From Alligator mississippiensis (taxonomy: Eukaryota > Chordata > Crocodylia > Alligatoridae), in contig NC_081828.1 in NCBI RefSeq assembly GCF_030867095.1, forward strand, positions 214,365,978 through 214,429,977: a stretch of DNA of 64,000 bases, in the 5' to 3' direction. This document shows, one piece after another, positions 1-13,073 of the stretch. Position 1 is the first letter of the stretch; each line of letters begins with the position of its first letter. Position numbers and translations under genes: made by a program. The notes under the pieces were generated by a model that did no database searches, had not been told where the DNA came from, and saw only the letters and a list, made by a program, of their open reading frames with translations.

Positions 1-2248
1 TTTGACTTCTGCAGATTTGCCCTTTGTTCAGATTTGTTTGAGGAGCAATTCCTTACAGCTGCAACCTCTCTCACTCACCCTCCTGAACAAAAGCTATGTG
101 ATTATCCTATAAATTTGGAGTAGGGGGTGCCAGAAACGAGATGTTTGGACAAAAAAATGCAACTGAATTTGAAAAACACCCAAGAAGCTCTGTGCTAAAA
201 TGCAGAGGCGGCTCTACTAGAGTCCCTGACTTCCTCTCTGAACCCATGGTCTGAGGACTGAGCATAACTACCCCGTTCAGCCCAGATGGCCTGTACGTGT
301 TCAAGAGTCATCATGGATGCAAAGCAGACCCTCTTATTAGTGGAGCCGAGGCTGTGAAGTGGGGGAATGGCCGTATAGTTGTAGTGGTCCTCTGAGCTCA
401 GGCCTCCCCCACAGTCAGATCATTTTCTATTTCCTGTTTCCAAAATGGGAGGTTTCCCCTCTTCCAGGATGTACCAGGGGGTGCCCAAATTTCTCTCACG
501 GGCCCTGGGTGAACACTGCTTGAGGCAGCACTAGGGTTTTACCTTGTAGCAATACTTGGAGAGGCCTCTTATCCCTTGTAATTCATGGATCATTGGGGTG
601 TCAGCACTCTTTACATCTCTACTGTCAATGCCGGAGGGTTTTTCCTGTTGGTTGACAGGGTATTTTCCCCTAACTTCCAGGCCTTGCATTGCCAGCCTCA
701 CTGTACATGTCTCTGACTCCTCTTCTTTTTTCTCCTCAGTGACCTATCTTACTTTTCTTCCTTCAGGGAACCTCTGTTTAAAGAGTTCAGTCTTACCCAA
801 AAGAAGATAAAGGGACTCAAAGGCAGTGAGGAGTAGATACAGGTACTGGAAGGCTCTTTAATTTTGTGGCTAATGGCTGGAATGTCCTGTTGTGAGAGGA
901 ACCAATGGCTGGAAAGTCAAATCTGAATTGATTCAAATTAGGAATCTGGCACAGATTTTTAACAGCAAGGGTAGTTAACCATGGGAGCAAGCCACCAACA
1001 GAAGGAGTAGGTTCTCCATCTCTTGATCTCTTCACATGAAGACTGGAGGCCTTCCTGGAAGGGGATTTAGTCAAACATGAGTGATGCCACTTTAAAGGCC
1101 AATTTTGTCACATGTACACGTGCCCATGGAGTTCAAGACAGAATTCCTGGATGAGCTTCTCTGGTCTGCGCGATGCAGGAGGTCAGCAGAGATGATCCAA
1201 TTGTCCTTTCTGGCCATCGATGAATCTTCAATTCCACGCCAACTCTTCTAGCCCCGTGATAAACGAATATAAAAAACTGAGTAGAGCTAGAGCTAACAAA
1301 TCAGACAACATGAATCACCTCCAGTGTTCTGCTTGCATTTTATTTTCCACTCCCCCATTTCTTACCTGTAAACTCCTTTTAACTGCAACCTCTTTGGGGT
1401 AGGAACCATGGCCTAGGCCCACAAAGGTATTTAGGCCCCTAACTCTTATTGTTGTATGAGTTTTGCTGGGATTAGATTACAGTAAAAGCGAGGTGCCTAC
1501 ATCCTTTTGTGGATCTGGGAATGTGTCTCTGTGTGGGTTTGGACTGGATCTAGCACATCCAGATCCTGTCTGGGGACTTTTGGTGCTACTACAGTAGAAA
1601 TAAATAAGCATAGTAACATGTTTCAGTCTATGGGCAGCTTGTACACTATTTTGTTTCACTCTTGCTTTAAGCATCCACTCCTCCCACTTGGGGTAAAAGC
1701 ACAAGGGCCTAGTTTAAGATCTGTGCACTAATCTGACATCACTTAAGCTTCATTCGGAGGTCTTCCAAGTTTCTTAGGAGTACTAAGAAGTTCTTCAGTG
1801 CTCATCCTCTGCAAATGGGTGAATTTCATCTTCTGTGATTGGTCACCTACCTGTGTCACGTAGCTTAGTTGCTGCTCCTGATTGGATGGCTGGAATATTT
1901 ATAAATGGGATGCGGATAATCAACTATATTTAAAGGGAAACATATCTTTAACTAAGCATGCAATCCATGGTAATATTTTGTGCAGGGATGTGGCTGATGG
2001 CTAGCGCAGACCTTTCCAAACACAAATACAAGGGAATATTCCTGAGGTGTTGAATTTGCACAACCTGTCTGCTGAATGGCTGCACTGGCACGAAGTGGTG
2101 AGCCCAATGCTAAAATCAGGTAAAAGTTATTTCCACGGAAAGAATTGGATCTACTAAGTTCCTCCTTTTGCCATGTTACTAGCTGGGTACTTTCTGTGCT
2201 GGGGGATTCTCTAAAACCTAGAGAAGTCTTCCCCTTAAAGTCTTAGTT
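1..2248. other. Intergenic sequence without recognisable gene
   Basis: Only short open frames (at most 85 codons), overlapping on both strands, with no recognisable domain. No RNA gene was seen. A stretch near 1395..1445 with a tatttaggcccctaactc-type motif resembles dispersed repeat sequence found elsewhere in the window. Confidence 0.6.
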
Positions 2249-2308
2249 TAAATAAGTGTGTGTGTGTGTGTGTATATATATATACACACAAACACACACA
2301 CTTATTTA
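2249..2308. repeat. TG/TA/CA microsatellite forming a near-perfect 60-bp palindrome
   Basis: A TG run, a TA core and a CA run are bracketed by taaataag on the left and cttattta on the right, so the whole tract can fold back on itself. Confidence 0.85.
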
Positions 2309-2366
2309 TATTTATATATTTATTGATATATTTATTGTACAATATATAAATGTATATATTTATATA

Positions 2367-2940
2367 CAGACAGTCCTCGACTTACAAAGTTTCGAGTTAC
2401 TACATTTTGCTCTTACAACATTTATAAATTAACACTTTGTTGCAACTTTAGAACATCAGTTTTGACTTTGCAACACTTGATCCAACACAACACCAGCGAA
2501 CAAGTTCACTGTGCCACCCAACTCCCTGGAGAACATCTGTCTAAACTTCCTTGGACTCTTTCTTTCAGAAAGCAGACAAGACTCCAGAAAACCCTGCAGC
2601 CAAGACTCCTGAGAAGACTCCAGCCAAGAACCCTTCAAAAAGTCCAACCAAGAGCTCTTCAAAAAGTCCAGCAAAGTCACCTCAAAGAAGGCCTTCCAAA
2701 TCAATATGATTGCTATTTACAGTATAAATACACTAATATAGCTATATTACTCACCTATACTTGATTGAGTACAAAATTCTGCATTATTTTTGGTGAAAAT
2801 AGCATATCGTGCCTTGGTTCAGGAACCAATAGCCCATTATAATATTGTTTCCCATGGGAAAATCGGGTCCGAGTTACAATATTTCAACTTAAGATGCGGT
2901 TTTGAGGAACCATTTGTGTCATAAGTCAGAGGACTGCCTG
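2367..2940. mobile_element. Tc1/mariner (pogo/Tigger-like) non-autonomous element, 574 bp
   Basis: The left end reads cagacagtcctcgacttac and the inverted right end reads caggcagtcctctgacttat, giving imperfect terminal inverted repeats. TA dinucleotides flank both ends (2365-2366 and 2941-2942), the target duplication of Tc1/mariner elements. The ends resemble pogo/Tigger-type repeats with gacttac-rich termini. The interior carries no full transposase but holds a short Lys/Pro/Ser-rich frame (listed separately). Microsatellites abut both sides. Confidence 0.75.
2545..2709 (+). pseudogene. Lys/Pro/Ser/Thr-rich open frame inside the mariner-like element
   Basis: Without an ATG, frame 2545..2709 reads through DSFFQKADKTPENPAAKTPE and then K-T-P-A-K, S-K-S-P and S-P-A-K-S-P motifs to a TGA at 2707. 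The basic tail from 2569 is 46 codons, made mostly of K, P, S, T and A, and resembles a histone-H1-like or disordered nuclear tail. A pyrimidine tract ending in ctttcag lies directly before codon 2569, looking like a splice acceptor. It could be a remnant transposase tail or captured host sequence; I cannot tell which. Confidence 0.35.
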
Positions 2941-2950
2941 TACATATTTA

Positions 2951-2962
2951 TGCACGTGCACG

Positions 2963-3004
<42 letters not shown>
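2951..3004. repeat. Alternating purine-pyrimidine tract (CG)n(CA)n
   Basis: A gcacgtgcacgcgcgcgcg segment runs directly into about 22 CA units, giving over 50 bp of strict alternation, a sequence type prone to Z-DNA. Confidence 0.9.
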
Positions 3005-3005
<1 letters not shown>

Positions 3006-3295
3006 CTCCCTTGCAATGCAACTGCCATGGATTTAGATAGATGCTTTGAAGTCCCAGCTGTTCTTCAAGAGAGAGCAACATCAAAGCAATGGCAGTGAAG
3101 GTTGTTTATGTACCTGTGTAGAGCAGGGCTCGGCTCTTTTTCATGAGTGTTAGAGGTGTTGGGGGCTGGGGAAGGGAGTCAGTCCGAGGGTAAAGTCATC
3201 TGGTAGAGAGAAAATAAGAACTGTATTGAAGAGGAAGCCTGGGAAGAGAAAGAGCAACTGGGCTGTTGTGTTTTCATTTGTCAAAGCCCCTGTTT

Positions 3296-3620
3296 CACCA
3301 TTTCTCAACTTGTGTGTTGCGACCTGAAAGTGGGATGCAAGACTATATGAAAGGATCACAAACCGACTTTAAAAATGGATTATCCTTTAAAGGAGAAAAA
3401 TGTAGGAAACCATGGTTTTTCCCTTGCAGGCTGGCAGAGCTCCAGCCTGCAAGGAGCTGCTTGGGGATCCCCATGCCCTACACCTCCACCTGCTGCGCTC
3501 ACTCTGGGGGTCAGGGCCCCGAGGGCAGGGGACAGTGGGTCAGGAGTGAGGGGCACTGGGTTGGGACTGGCCATTGATATTACAAATGGGTCCCTGTACA
3601 AAAAATGTTGAGAACGACTG
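3296..3620. mobile_element. hAT-type MITE (MER5/Charlie-like ends)
   Basis: Left end caccatttctcaac and inverted right end cagtcgttctcaac are imperfect inverted repeats of the family whose ends read 'cagtggttctcaa'. Flanks ccctgttt (3288..3295) and ctctgtct (3621..3628) match at 6 of 8 positions, consistent with a decayed 8-bp hAT target duplication. Open frames inside are chance. Confidence 0.65.
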
Positions 3621-3639
3621 CTCTGTCTGATATATTCTA

Positions 3640-5285
3640 ACACTAGATATTAAGATGAAAACCAAGTGGATGGGCTATCTCAAGGCTGTCTGAGGATTTT
3701 GGACACTCACCTCCCTTTAATGGAGCATGGAGCATTTTGAATGAGCATGTTTGGTCCTGTTAGTTGTCTTCCAGAACTAAGAAAATGCTAGAGGTGCATG
3801 CAAGTTGGCTGCCTCTTTTTGCAAGACTTTCTGAGGACATTCCCCTTGGTGCTGACCTAGGTTTAGACCATCCTGGTTTTAAGCACAAGTTCCAAGTGAA
3901 ATTGGATGGAAAATGGCTGTATTTCTATTCAGTGGCATTATTAGGGGTGGTTGATTGGAGCAGGAGCCCCAGGCACCAACGTAGAGCTGCACCTCCAAGC
4001 AATGGGAATCAGAGGATGCCTATATACGAACCAGGAGGCTGTTCAGATGCTCTGCTCCATCAGAGAAGACTCAATCAAGTCTACTGGAGTGCAGTAATTA
4101 GTGCTCTCCACCCAGCCTCCACATCTCATGCCTGACAAGCCTTGGATAAAGCCCCTCCACCACTGTTTTGAAGTGCAGGGACGCTGATACACAAGTTGCT
4201 CCAGGTGTTTTAATTAGAGCAGCCTCCCCCTGCCCTCCCTGGAGCATGTGTAAAAACACTGAGAGATGCTCAGGGAAAGTGCAGGAGTTGAGGCCAGCTT
4301 AAGGCCCTGGCTGTGGGGAGCATGGGAAGGAGTTGCTTGCAGTCAATAGGGCAGCTGGGGGTCCTGGGGTTTGCATCTTAGTTTCTCTGGTCCCCTTGTG
4401 AGCGTCAAGCTCCCCATGATAGATGGCGCTCATTAGCAAATGCCTATGGAGATTTTCACCGAAAGCTAGGATTCAGCTCAGGATTATTATTTTAAAACTA
4501 TTATGTCCTGTCCTGTGCCTCAAAGCACTTCTGAGCTAAGGTCTCGATCCAGCAAAGCACGTAAGCGTGAGCAACCCCTGTGGAAATCATCAGGGCATAA
4601 GCACACACTCGAGGTTCAGCTTGCACTCATGGGCTTTGCTGAGCAGTGCCCTATACAACCAGATATAACAGGTGGGTTTACCAGAGGCAGGCAGAATGCA
4701 TTCATAATGAAACACACTGTTTTAGCATGGACTAGATGTGTGCACAAGTCATAAGGGTAGGTCAGAATTGCACCCCCTTGTCAGGCCAAATGTGTGTCCA
4801 TGCAGTGAACTTACAGGCCCATGTGGCTCCTCTGCTCACATGCTCTATACACCTCCCTTAGAAGATGGTCCTGAAGCCAATGAAGTGACTAAATATTTTT
4901 CTACTGACTTCAGCAGGTGACTTTCATGGTCTGAGAATGGGGCAGGCTCCACAGAAGAGTGCACGTCTGCTCCACGCCACGCTGCGTCTGGACTAGAGCG
5001 TTACAGGTGCCGTGATGTAAGGCAGGGCGCTGCTCCACTGAGCAATGAGGACTATGAAAATCGTAGTGCCAAATCCAATGTGCCCAAATCATGAATCAGT
5101 CTAAAAAATCATAAGATTTAAAAAATACCCACCCTTTTGGGCATCTTTTAATTTCTCTTCTGCTTTAAGGACCACATCCAAAAAGGGGGCTTAAGACATC
5201 AAACACCTGTCTGGGTGCTTCAAATCTAATTGATATAAACTGCAGTTGTGCCTCTTATTGAGAACCAGGAAAGGAGATTATTCAA
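3640..5285. other. Intergenic sequence without recognisable gene
   Basis: A 123-codon forward frame (3764..4135) has no recognisable domain or codon pattern. Nothing else is supportable. Confidence 0.5.
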
Positions 5286-5289
5286 CTTC

Positions 5290-5700
5290 CCTGACCACTC
5301 GTTCCACTGTGCCGTATTTCTAAAGTTGTTGTTTTTTTCCTGAGATTTGTGCAAATCTGCTTCGTGGCCAATTTAATCCATTGCCTTATGTTTTGCCCTC
5401 TGTAGCAAGGAAGGGCAATTTTTCTTCATCTTCTTTCTGGCAGCCTTTTGAATACTGAACACTGGTATCAAATCTACCCCTTCATCTTTTTTTCTCTCCA
5501 AACTAAACCTACCTAGTTCTCTCAACCTTTCCTCATACGTCTTGCACTCTAACCCCTTTATCACCGTGATTGCTTTCCTCTATCTCCTCTCTAACTTTTT
5601 TCCATCCTTCTTGTAACGTGATATCTACAACTGGACCTAAACTGCCCCTGTGCCAGTGCTGAGGCAGTCATCAGTGTTAATGCTCTTCTGCACATCATCC
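5290..5700 (-). mobile_element. CR1-like LINE fragment
   Basis: The minus-strand frame 5373..5564 contains YEERLRELGRFSLERKK, the well-known end of the CR1 ORF2 reverse transcriptase (consensus 'YEERLRELGLFSLEKRR'). The surrounding plus strand shows the reverse complement of CR1 3' sequence. It has many indels and is an old, dead copy. Confidence 0.8.
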
Positions 5701-8700
5701 CTCTATAGACATCTATGTGATATAACGCCTATGCATCACCTCACTCCCCACTGCCAGGCCATCCATGGTGTGATATTGTGTGCCTCCAGGGTGGTGGGGT
5801 TGAGACTAGCCCAGGGAAGAGAGCAAAACACAACTATCTGGCCCTATAACTTTATTGTTCTGGACAGGGACCCATTATTTTTTTAATTTTTGGAGCTGGA
5901 GCCTGTCCTCAGCTAGGGCGCGAGCTGCTGGCGGGCTGAGCAGCCCCTGAGCTGCGGGGATCCCTGGTCCTTCCCTCCAAGGTAGCGGTGCCCCCAGGGC
6001 CGCTTGGGCAAATTGCTAGCGGGTTGATTGCTGCCCTAGCTCAGAGGCAGCACCCAGCCCGATCCGACTCTGCCCTGAGCCTGCCCGGGTATTGCTAAAG
6101 CAACCCTGGCTGAAAATAGGACTGAAGAGTTGAATTGGCATCTTCTGAAATTACAGGTTCAACCTTGGTTCCTGTATGCTGTAACTGATAAGATGAAATA
6201 AGCCTTTGTTTTTCATACAAAGATGTCAAAATGTTGCTTACTGAGAATTCAACAATGAAAATGGGGACTGTGATGCTGAATTTCTAACCAATGCCACAAC
6301 TGAAGCTGTTTTTATGGATATTTTTCATTACATTAGTTTGTTCTTGATATTTGTTCTGTTAGACCAATGGTTCTCAATTTCTTTAGACTCAAGACACCAT
6401 GTGTCACACAGAAGGCAGGGCAAGCTGACATTTTCCAGGCTAACTCATTCAGAAATGCATAAGCTTTTGAAGGCAATAGCCTATTTTTTTCAGACTCCAA
6501 GGCAGCCCTCATCAGACTCAGGGCACCCTTTGGAAAATGCCAGCTCTTATTTTTCACTAGTTTTTTGATTATAAAAAAAAAATAATAGAGCAATTCTTCT
6601 GCTGCAAAGACCTCAGCAAGACCACAGTAGGGCAGGACGTCTTTGACACACTGCATTGCTATGTGACATCTCTGGGTTTATCTTGTGAATCGTGTATAGC
6701 GCCCTGGTTAGACATTACAAGTCAGACCCAAATCAGCCTACCATCGTTGGAGCTGACAACCTTTTGGCATACCTCAGTTGCATTTAGAGCTGGATCAGCT
6801 AATGCCAGCTGAAGCTCTGCCCCATAGACTTACTGCTGCCTGGTTTGTCTAGCTGCTTAGCAGACATTCCCTTAAATATTCCTGGGTGTCTTTCGTGAGG
6901 GTTTAGGTCTGGCAAGTTTACTGCTTCTTTAATATTTTGCTTATGTCCCCAAAGCACTGATCCTTTCAACATTTAAAGGTCGTCTCGATAGGGAAGGTAT
7001 TCAGGAATCCAAAATGGATTAAGCCAAATCACTCCCAAGTTTGAGTGTCCACATGGAGAGACATCATTCCAGAATGGGTTTCATCAAATCAATTATTCTG
7101 ATTAATTCCTCCATGCAAACAAGCCTCAATGGCCATGTTTCAATGTAAGCATTTGAGCCGTTCTAGCAGGTGCCTGGAGCTCTGCTGAGGACCTGTGTGG
7201 GGGGGCTATGAAACCAGTGTGTGGTTGAATGGGGACTAAATGGCCTGTGTTAGTGAAATAGTTGAGAAAATAAAAGATTGGTGGCAGCAGGGGGAGAAAG
7301 ATCAGCTCAAGATTGAGGACTGGGTCCTTCGGTGGAAGTCGATGGAGCTGGGCGAGTTTTGCCCCAGCTGAGAACCAGGTCCAGATTTCTCAGTGGTGGC
7401 TCCTAACTTCTGCAAGCGCTGGGGTGAGGTGGGGTTGATTCAGGCAACTTCTGATCCTTGAACGAAGAGACGTTGTCCTTTCTTGGCATAAGCATGTTCT
7501 TTTCTAATGGAGGGGGGAAAGATACCGTATATCACAGTCCGGTGATCTGACCCACAAATCCACCCAGAAACATTCAGGTCAGTCTGGACACAACTCAGGC
7601 GCATACCCACAGCCTTCCTGAAGGGGAGACGATGCTCTCCTGCGGGAAGCGGGGTGGGAGGTCCAAGGACCCAGCAGGACCCCTCGAACCCGAGCCATTA
7701 GTCTCTGAATTGTCGTGTGTCCTCACTTGTCTGATGCCCCTGCTCCCCGCTACGAGCCGGTGCTGGGCGGCTGCAGCTCCCCCACTGCCATCAGACAGGC
7801 TCAGGAGGTACGGGCCGGCGGAAGTGCCGCTCTCGCTATTAGTGAACTGGAGTTTCTATTACTCATGCCAGAAAAGCAAAGCAGCTGAGCTTGGCTCCCG
7901 GTTGGGAGACAGAGAGGAGGGTAATTGGATTATCCAAGCTGCTCATTCCCCCCTTTTACTTGAAACCTCTTGAAATCATTTAATTCCACTTTTCTATTTC
8001 CCCACCCTGCAAAATGATTATCAGGCCAGAGGATTTCAGCAGAGAAGAGCCCAGCTTATTCTGTTTCTTGCTCTCCAAATAGAGGGCCTGGGATGTTGCT
8101 TTCTTTAAGGGGGTTTGCACCACCCGAACCTTCATGTAGCATCTCTGGGTGGCTCCAAAATGCCCTGTTTTCTACTCGTACCTCTTCACTGGAGCCCCAG
8201 TGGGAATTTACTGCGATGGGGAAATAGAAAGCTGCATGCACAGGTCCTGTTTCAGAGTTCATGTGGATCCCACTGAGATCACAGGGGATGCATTCAAGGA
8301 GAGGCTGGCTGGCAAGGTTTAGGAATAGTGCATCCCGAGCTATGTGGTCCGGGGGGGTCTCTTTCAACCCCTGTGCTTCCATGTTTTCATTGGGATTATC
8401 CTTACCGGGCTTTGGTGCCGATGTAACTGCAATGGTGCTCACTTCTGCTTAGATGCTCAGCTGGGAAATAAAACAGCAGATTCCCACTGAAGCTCCCCTG
8501 ATCAGACAGAGGGGCAGAGGGCTTCAGAGATGTTGCACTGGTGCAAAGTGACTTTCAAGCTGGCACCAGCTGCATTGGCTCACATCATGTTGGCACCAAG
8601 GCCACTTGTCCACCTTAGAGGTTTGCTGGTGGGCAGTGACTATAGTGTAGCCATGCCGGGGCAAAAAATCCCCACTGAACAAGGAAAACAGCAGTGCAAT

Positions 8701-8865
8701 TGTAAGCTATTGCCCGTTTTGTTACCAAGGCTGTCTGCAGCTTGCAGGTCCCGGGGCCTTCTGTGTCAGAGCAAGGCTTCAGGATTCAAACGATGTTTGG
8801 GGTGATCAGAAAGCTGAGGGTATGCAGGATGAAGGCAGGGTAGATTTGCATCTGATAGATGAACC
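5701..8865. other. Intergenic sequence with hAT-like fragments
   Basis: At 6363..6570 the sequence ccaatggttctcaatttc opens a probable hAT (Charlie/MER5-like) fragment, with no clear right end. 5900..6080 is a GC-rich patch of unknown type. No exon or RNA gene was recognised. Confidence 0.45.
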
Positions 8866-8945
8866 ACGGTACATACTTAGCATAAGCTTTCATGAGCTGG
8901 AGCTCACTTCATCAGATGCCATATGCAGGACTCCACCTGCCAGAA
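8866..8945 (-). repeat. Dispersed reptilian repeat fragment (gaagtgagct...aaagcttatgc type)
   Basis: The minus strand reads atctgatgaagtgagctc followed by atgaaagcttatgc, a motif very common in turtle and crocodilian genomes. It appears related in layout to the other aaagcttg repeats in this window. I do not know its formal class. Confidence 0.5.
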
Positions 8946-11900
8946 GAGATGGAGACTTGTTCTTTTGGAGTATGTAGCACAGTTGTGGAGTGTGTGAGTG
9001 TGTAAAAAAGCATGTTTGAATGGGGGTGTGTGCACGTAAGCGTGTAAAATTGTTTCCTGTCCCTCTACTACCACTGCTGGAGAGGGACATGAATAAACAG
9101 CTAACAAGTCTCTTTCTTTGCTTTCGCTTAAAATCCCCATTTGACCTGGATAGGTTTGCCAGGTTTGTGATTTGTAGAACAGCCCTGAGCTTGCTCAGTA
9201 CCTTATTTGGGGTGACTTGCTTTTTTTAATCTGGCGTGTGCAATACACGGCATCGCAGGACACTGATTCCCCAAGTGAGTTGCTGTGAACGCTCAAATCC
9301 CTGCCATCCCCGGGCTCAGGCTGTGGGAGCTGCAGAAATCATGCTAGAGGGAGCAGTCCCACTGCGAATCAGTTGTTTTCTAGCGAGAGGGTGAAAATAA
9401 TAGAATTGTAATTTATTGACAGGTTTGAAACAATCCTTCTGAGTTCATCTGAAAGCGATCTTTGTGGTGGCGGGCGAAATAAAACAAAGAACGGCTGACT
9501 AGAAGTTGATTTTTCAGCAATTTTAAGGGTTTCTATTTTTTTTAATACATGAAAGGAAGTTGCAGAACCAATAAAAGTCCCTTTCAAAGGGAAGAATCTG
9601 AACGTTTGATTTTGAGAATGGCAAAAGGAAACTTTTAATATCCCGTTCCCCCCTCCCCGACTTTATTTTAGATTTTATCTGACAATAAGCAATGCGGTCC
9701 AATTGACACGGATGACTTTGTGAAAATCTTCTGCTGTTGCTGCATTTACATTTTATGCAGGGGACGGGGTGGAAAAAGGTTTCAGCTGCAAGATTTCACC
9801 CAACCCTCAGTTTTAGCTGCAGGGCTTTTCTGGTCTCTAAACTTCTGTGACTAAATACAGGCTGTCTGTTGGGGAGGGGAGGGGGATATGGGCCCTGAAC
9901 CTTTTTCAACACACCTTGAATTGTTTCCTCTGGGGATGGGGAGACCAGGTACAGTATAAACACCTGGTGGTCCATATGCACCCTTCTCCAAAGTCCCCAG
10001 ATCCCATCATTGTCGACATGAAAGGCCAACGGGAGACAACAGCCACCTCATTTGACCCGTAGTGTGACATTTCCCAAGAAAGGGCTCCAGCCTGGGAACG
10101 CAGTTCAAACGGTGCTGGCCGCAGCAGTGGGGGCTTATAGATATGCAGGCAAGTCTTGCCCTAAGGCCCTTCTCTTGCAAGGGGAGCGCCTGGATGATTA
10201 GGTCTCTTGTCAGGGGGAGTGGCGGAGAGGTTAAATAGAGTGGAGTGATTGTGGTGGGGGGTTTTTTGGTGTGTGTTTGTGCGTATGTGGCTGGGGGAGT
10301 TGATTGCAATTAAAACCCGCCCCTGCTCTTTTATATGGTCATTAGCTGACCTGAATAGAGGAGGCTGAGAACAATTCTCACGCCTCCAAGCCATCCACCG
10401 GGCAGCCCCCTCTCTCTCAAGTACCTGCTAACAATCCGGTTTCCCTTTGGTCACAGTGTCAGGTCTCATCGGTGGTCGGGCACCATTTCCTAGGTTAATA
10501 GGGAGAAGAAGGGTGGAGAATTTCTCTCTTTCTCATTCTCTTTTCAACCCAGGCTGTAAAATTCATCCCCCCACCCCCCCAGGTGTTATTAAGGCCCAGG
10601 CTACAAGGCTATCCGTCTTGTCCTTCCCTCGAAACTGGGCCTAATCCTTCTCCATGTGACATGGAGGGGCTCCGCAGCAAATTTGGTGTTGTTCCAGGCA
10701 TCGGGAGAGATGAAATAGTGGGTGAGATGGACCGAGCGGGGACGTTGCTATCATGCTCCGATTTCAATCGTGGGCTTGCTGAGTCTGCATCCCGAGTCAG
10801 GTGCTGAACTGTATATGGAGAGGCAAATTCTCCATCTCAACAGTGGTTTAGATTAGGATTTGGCCCAATGTGTTGGATGGCCCTCCTTTTCTTCCCACTT
10901 CCACCGGTACAAGTCAGGAGTAAACCCACGAAGGGTTGAAAGCAGAAACTGGGTATCCAGACTCGGCGTCTTGCCCCAGGTACATCCAGGCCACTCCACC
11001 GAAGCCACTGGGATGAAGAGGAGCCGGCCCAGTAATCAAGGGCAAGACCCGCTCCGTAGCCTGACTTGCTCTGATGCACCCCAGGGTCTTCTCAGGGTAA
11101 CATCACCGAAGCCAAGGGGGCGAGGCGGGGAGCTGATAGCTCAGCCTCTGCTGGGACTGGCTCTGCGCCCTCCCCGTGCTCGTTTATACCTGTGCAAAGT
11201 GGAAGTGCCCTGCTACCACGCCGTGCGACACAGGTGTGTGTGCAGCAAAATAACAGGCTCCCGCGCTTTTCCTTCATGTCTCTGGGTGGTGGGAAGGGGA
11301 GGTCTGGCAGGCAACTCTTCCTGAGCCTGAAGAAGGGGACTACATGCTGCAACTTCGAAACCATCCATTTGTAATCGGTGACACCATATCGTGAGTCAAA
11401 GCCTCTCAAAATCATGAGACTGTCAGAGAAATACTGGCGAGGATCTTTTATTTATTTGCCTTCTAGTTTTCCATTTCTTAGGCCTTGCATTTTCATGCTT
11501 TTCTCTTGAAAAGGGCAAGAAATGTCCTTTTTATATTGCATGAAAGCTAGACCTGAGTCTCGGAGTTTGGCCTTTGTGGAGAAACGCATGATAAAAATCA
11601 CGAGATTTGGCAGTGCTGTTGATGAGGTTCAAACCCAGCCTGGAATAACCTTCTCAGCAGCTTTGAAGTGACTCACTTGCACTTTGGCAAACATTTCTCT
11701 CCCCTTTTTTTCCCTCTACAACATTTAAGTGAACTTTGCTTTTGCTGTGGCAATCCCTGCAGCGAGCTTTGCTATGTGAGGAGTTAAAAGAAGCAAACAG
11801 ACACCTGGTATTTGCAGCACAAAATATGACCCTATTTAAACTGCAGAGGAGAAGAGACCTGCAGAGGAAAAGAGACCCCAAAACATGTTTAAGAAAAAGA

Positions 11901-12395
11901 GATACCTACCTTTTTTTCCCCTCCCTCCCGAGTCTCTCTGAACTCCAAAATATCAGAGCATTAGTCATTGCATAGGATGTCTTTCATCAGCTCTTCTAAA
12001 GTGTTATTTTTTGTTTGACAGGTTTTGGAAGAATGAAAGGCACCAGCCAAACCTTAATCTCTGAAGCATGCCACATATAATATTTAGTACGTTCCTTAAA
12101 CTTGTGTAGTGAATAGGCGGAAAGTACGTAGGCACCGACACACTGGACCAGGCCCGAGGGCCGTCTACCATGGACAAGTACTAGCCGCTTCAGAGCAAGA
12201 AGCCCTGCAGTGGGCAGCTCCCATTTCCAGCCTCCGAGGAACGCACATGGGGGACAGCCTGGTTTATAATCCGAAGCATCCGACCATAGCAAAAAGGTAC
12301 CGGCATGTAAACATGCCATCCTGGGTTTGCTGGAAGAAATGATGGGTTTCTATCCTACCCAGGAGAGCACACAACACACCAAGAGACTCTTCCTA
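8946..12395. other. Apparently unique non-coding sequence
   Basis: No gene is recognised. The AT-rich stretch 9360..9760 lacks visible repeat signatures and could be conserved non-coding DNA. Frames such as 10860..11324 (154 codons) show no domain and are opposed by equally long minus-strand frames. Confidence 0.4.
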
Positions 12396-12397
12396 TA

Positions 12398-12510
12398 CCG
12401 GAAGGAGGGCGTTTGTGCCCGAAAGCTTGCAAGGAGTAGTTCTTCCAATGATTTAGTGGGTCTAATAAAAGCTATCGCATCTACCCAAAGAACCGTGTCT
12501 ACCTTCTGTG
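12398..12510 (+). repeat. Dispersed repeat, aaagcttg / tctaataaaag family, copy 1
   Basis: Contains gaaagcttgcaagg, then gtctaataaaagctatc and atctacccaaagaacc, in the same order as copies at 13692, 18008 and 56280. Confidence 0.65.
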
Positions 12511-12529
12511 AGACCGTGAGGTGACCATC

Positions 12530-12625
12530 AGTCCAGTGGGGACCGTGATCTGTTCCCTCTGTACCTGTGGGCAACTCTCCGTGCCTCAGTTTCCCTGTCT
12601 CTAAAATGGTGGCAATGATATTTAA
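12530..12625 (+). mobile_element. MIR-like SINE fragment
   Basis: The run tgcctcagtttccctgtc followed by tctaaaatggtgg matches the 3' half of MIR (consensus 'cctcagtttcctcatctgtaaaatgg'). Confidence 0.65.
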
Positions 12626-13073
12626 CTCCAATTGGAGGGACTAACACACACGTATGAAAATGCACCGAACTCTGCATTTAAGGATAATCAGCAGAGAATG
12701 GGGTCAAGTTTTTTTTTTGCATACATGGATGTCAGGAGAGTCACTCCTCCCGTAGAGCCAGGCCCTGCTGTTTATTAATCGCTTCTCGGCCTCTGGGGCT
12801 AAGGTCAAATGTAATTAATATCCTTAAGTCTTTGTAACGTTGCGTTGTTTGTGACCCCACAACTGGGACCGGGGTTATTCAGCCCTGCTCCTTTTCTTTC
12901 CTAGTGGGTCACATTGTGAGTCTATTTTCCTTTCTTCTTCTTATGCACGTTCATTGGGTGGTGTTTGCCACGCAAGTTCGTTTGGTCGTGTTCGGTCGGG
13001 TGGGCGATATCATCGCTGCGGCGTCTGAAGAGCCATGAGCGTGGTGGTCTCTGAAGGGCCGGTGGGCAGTTTT

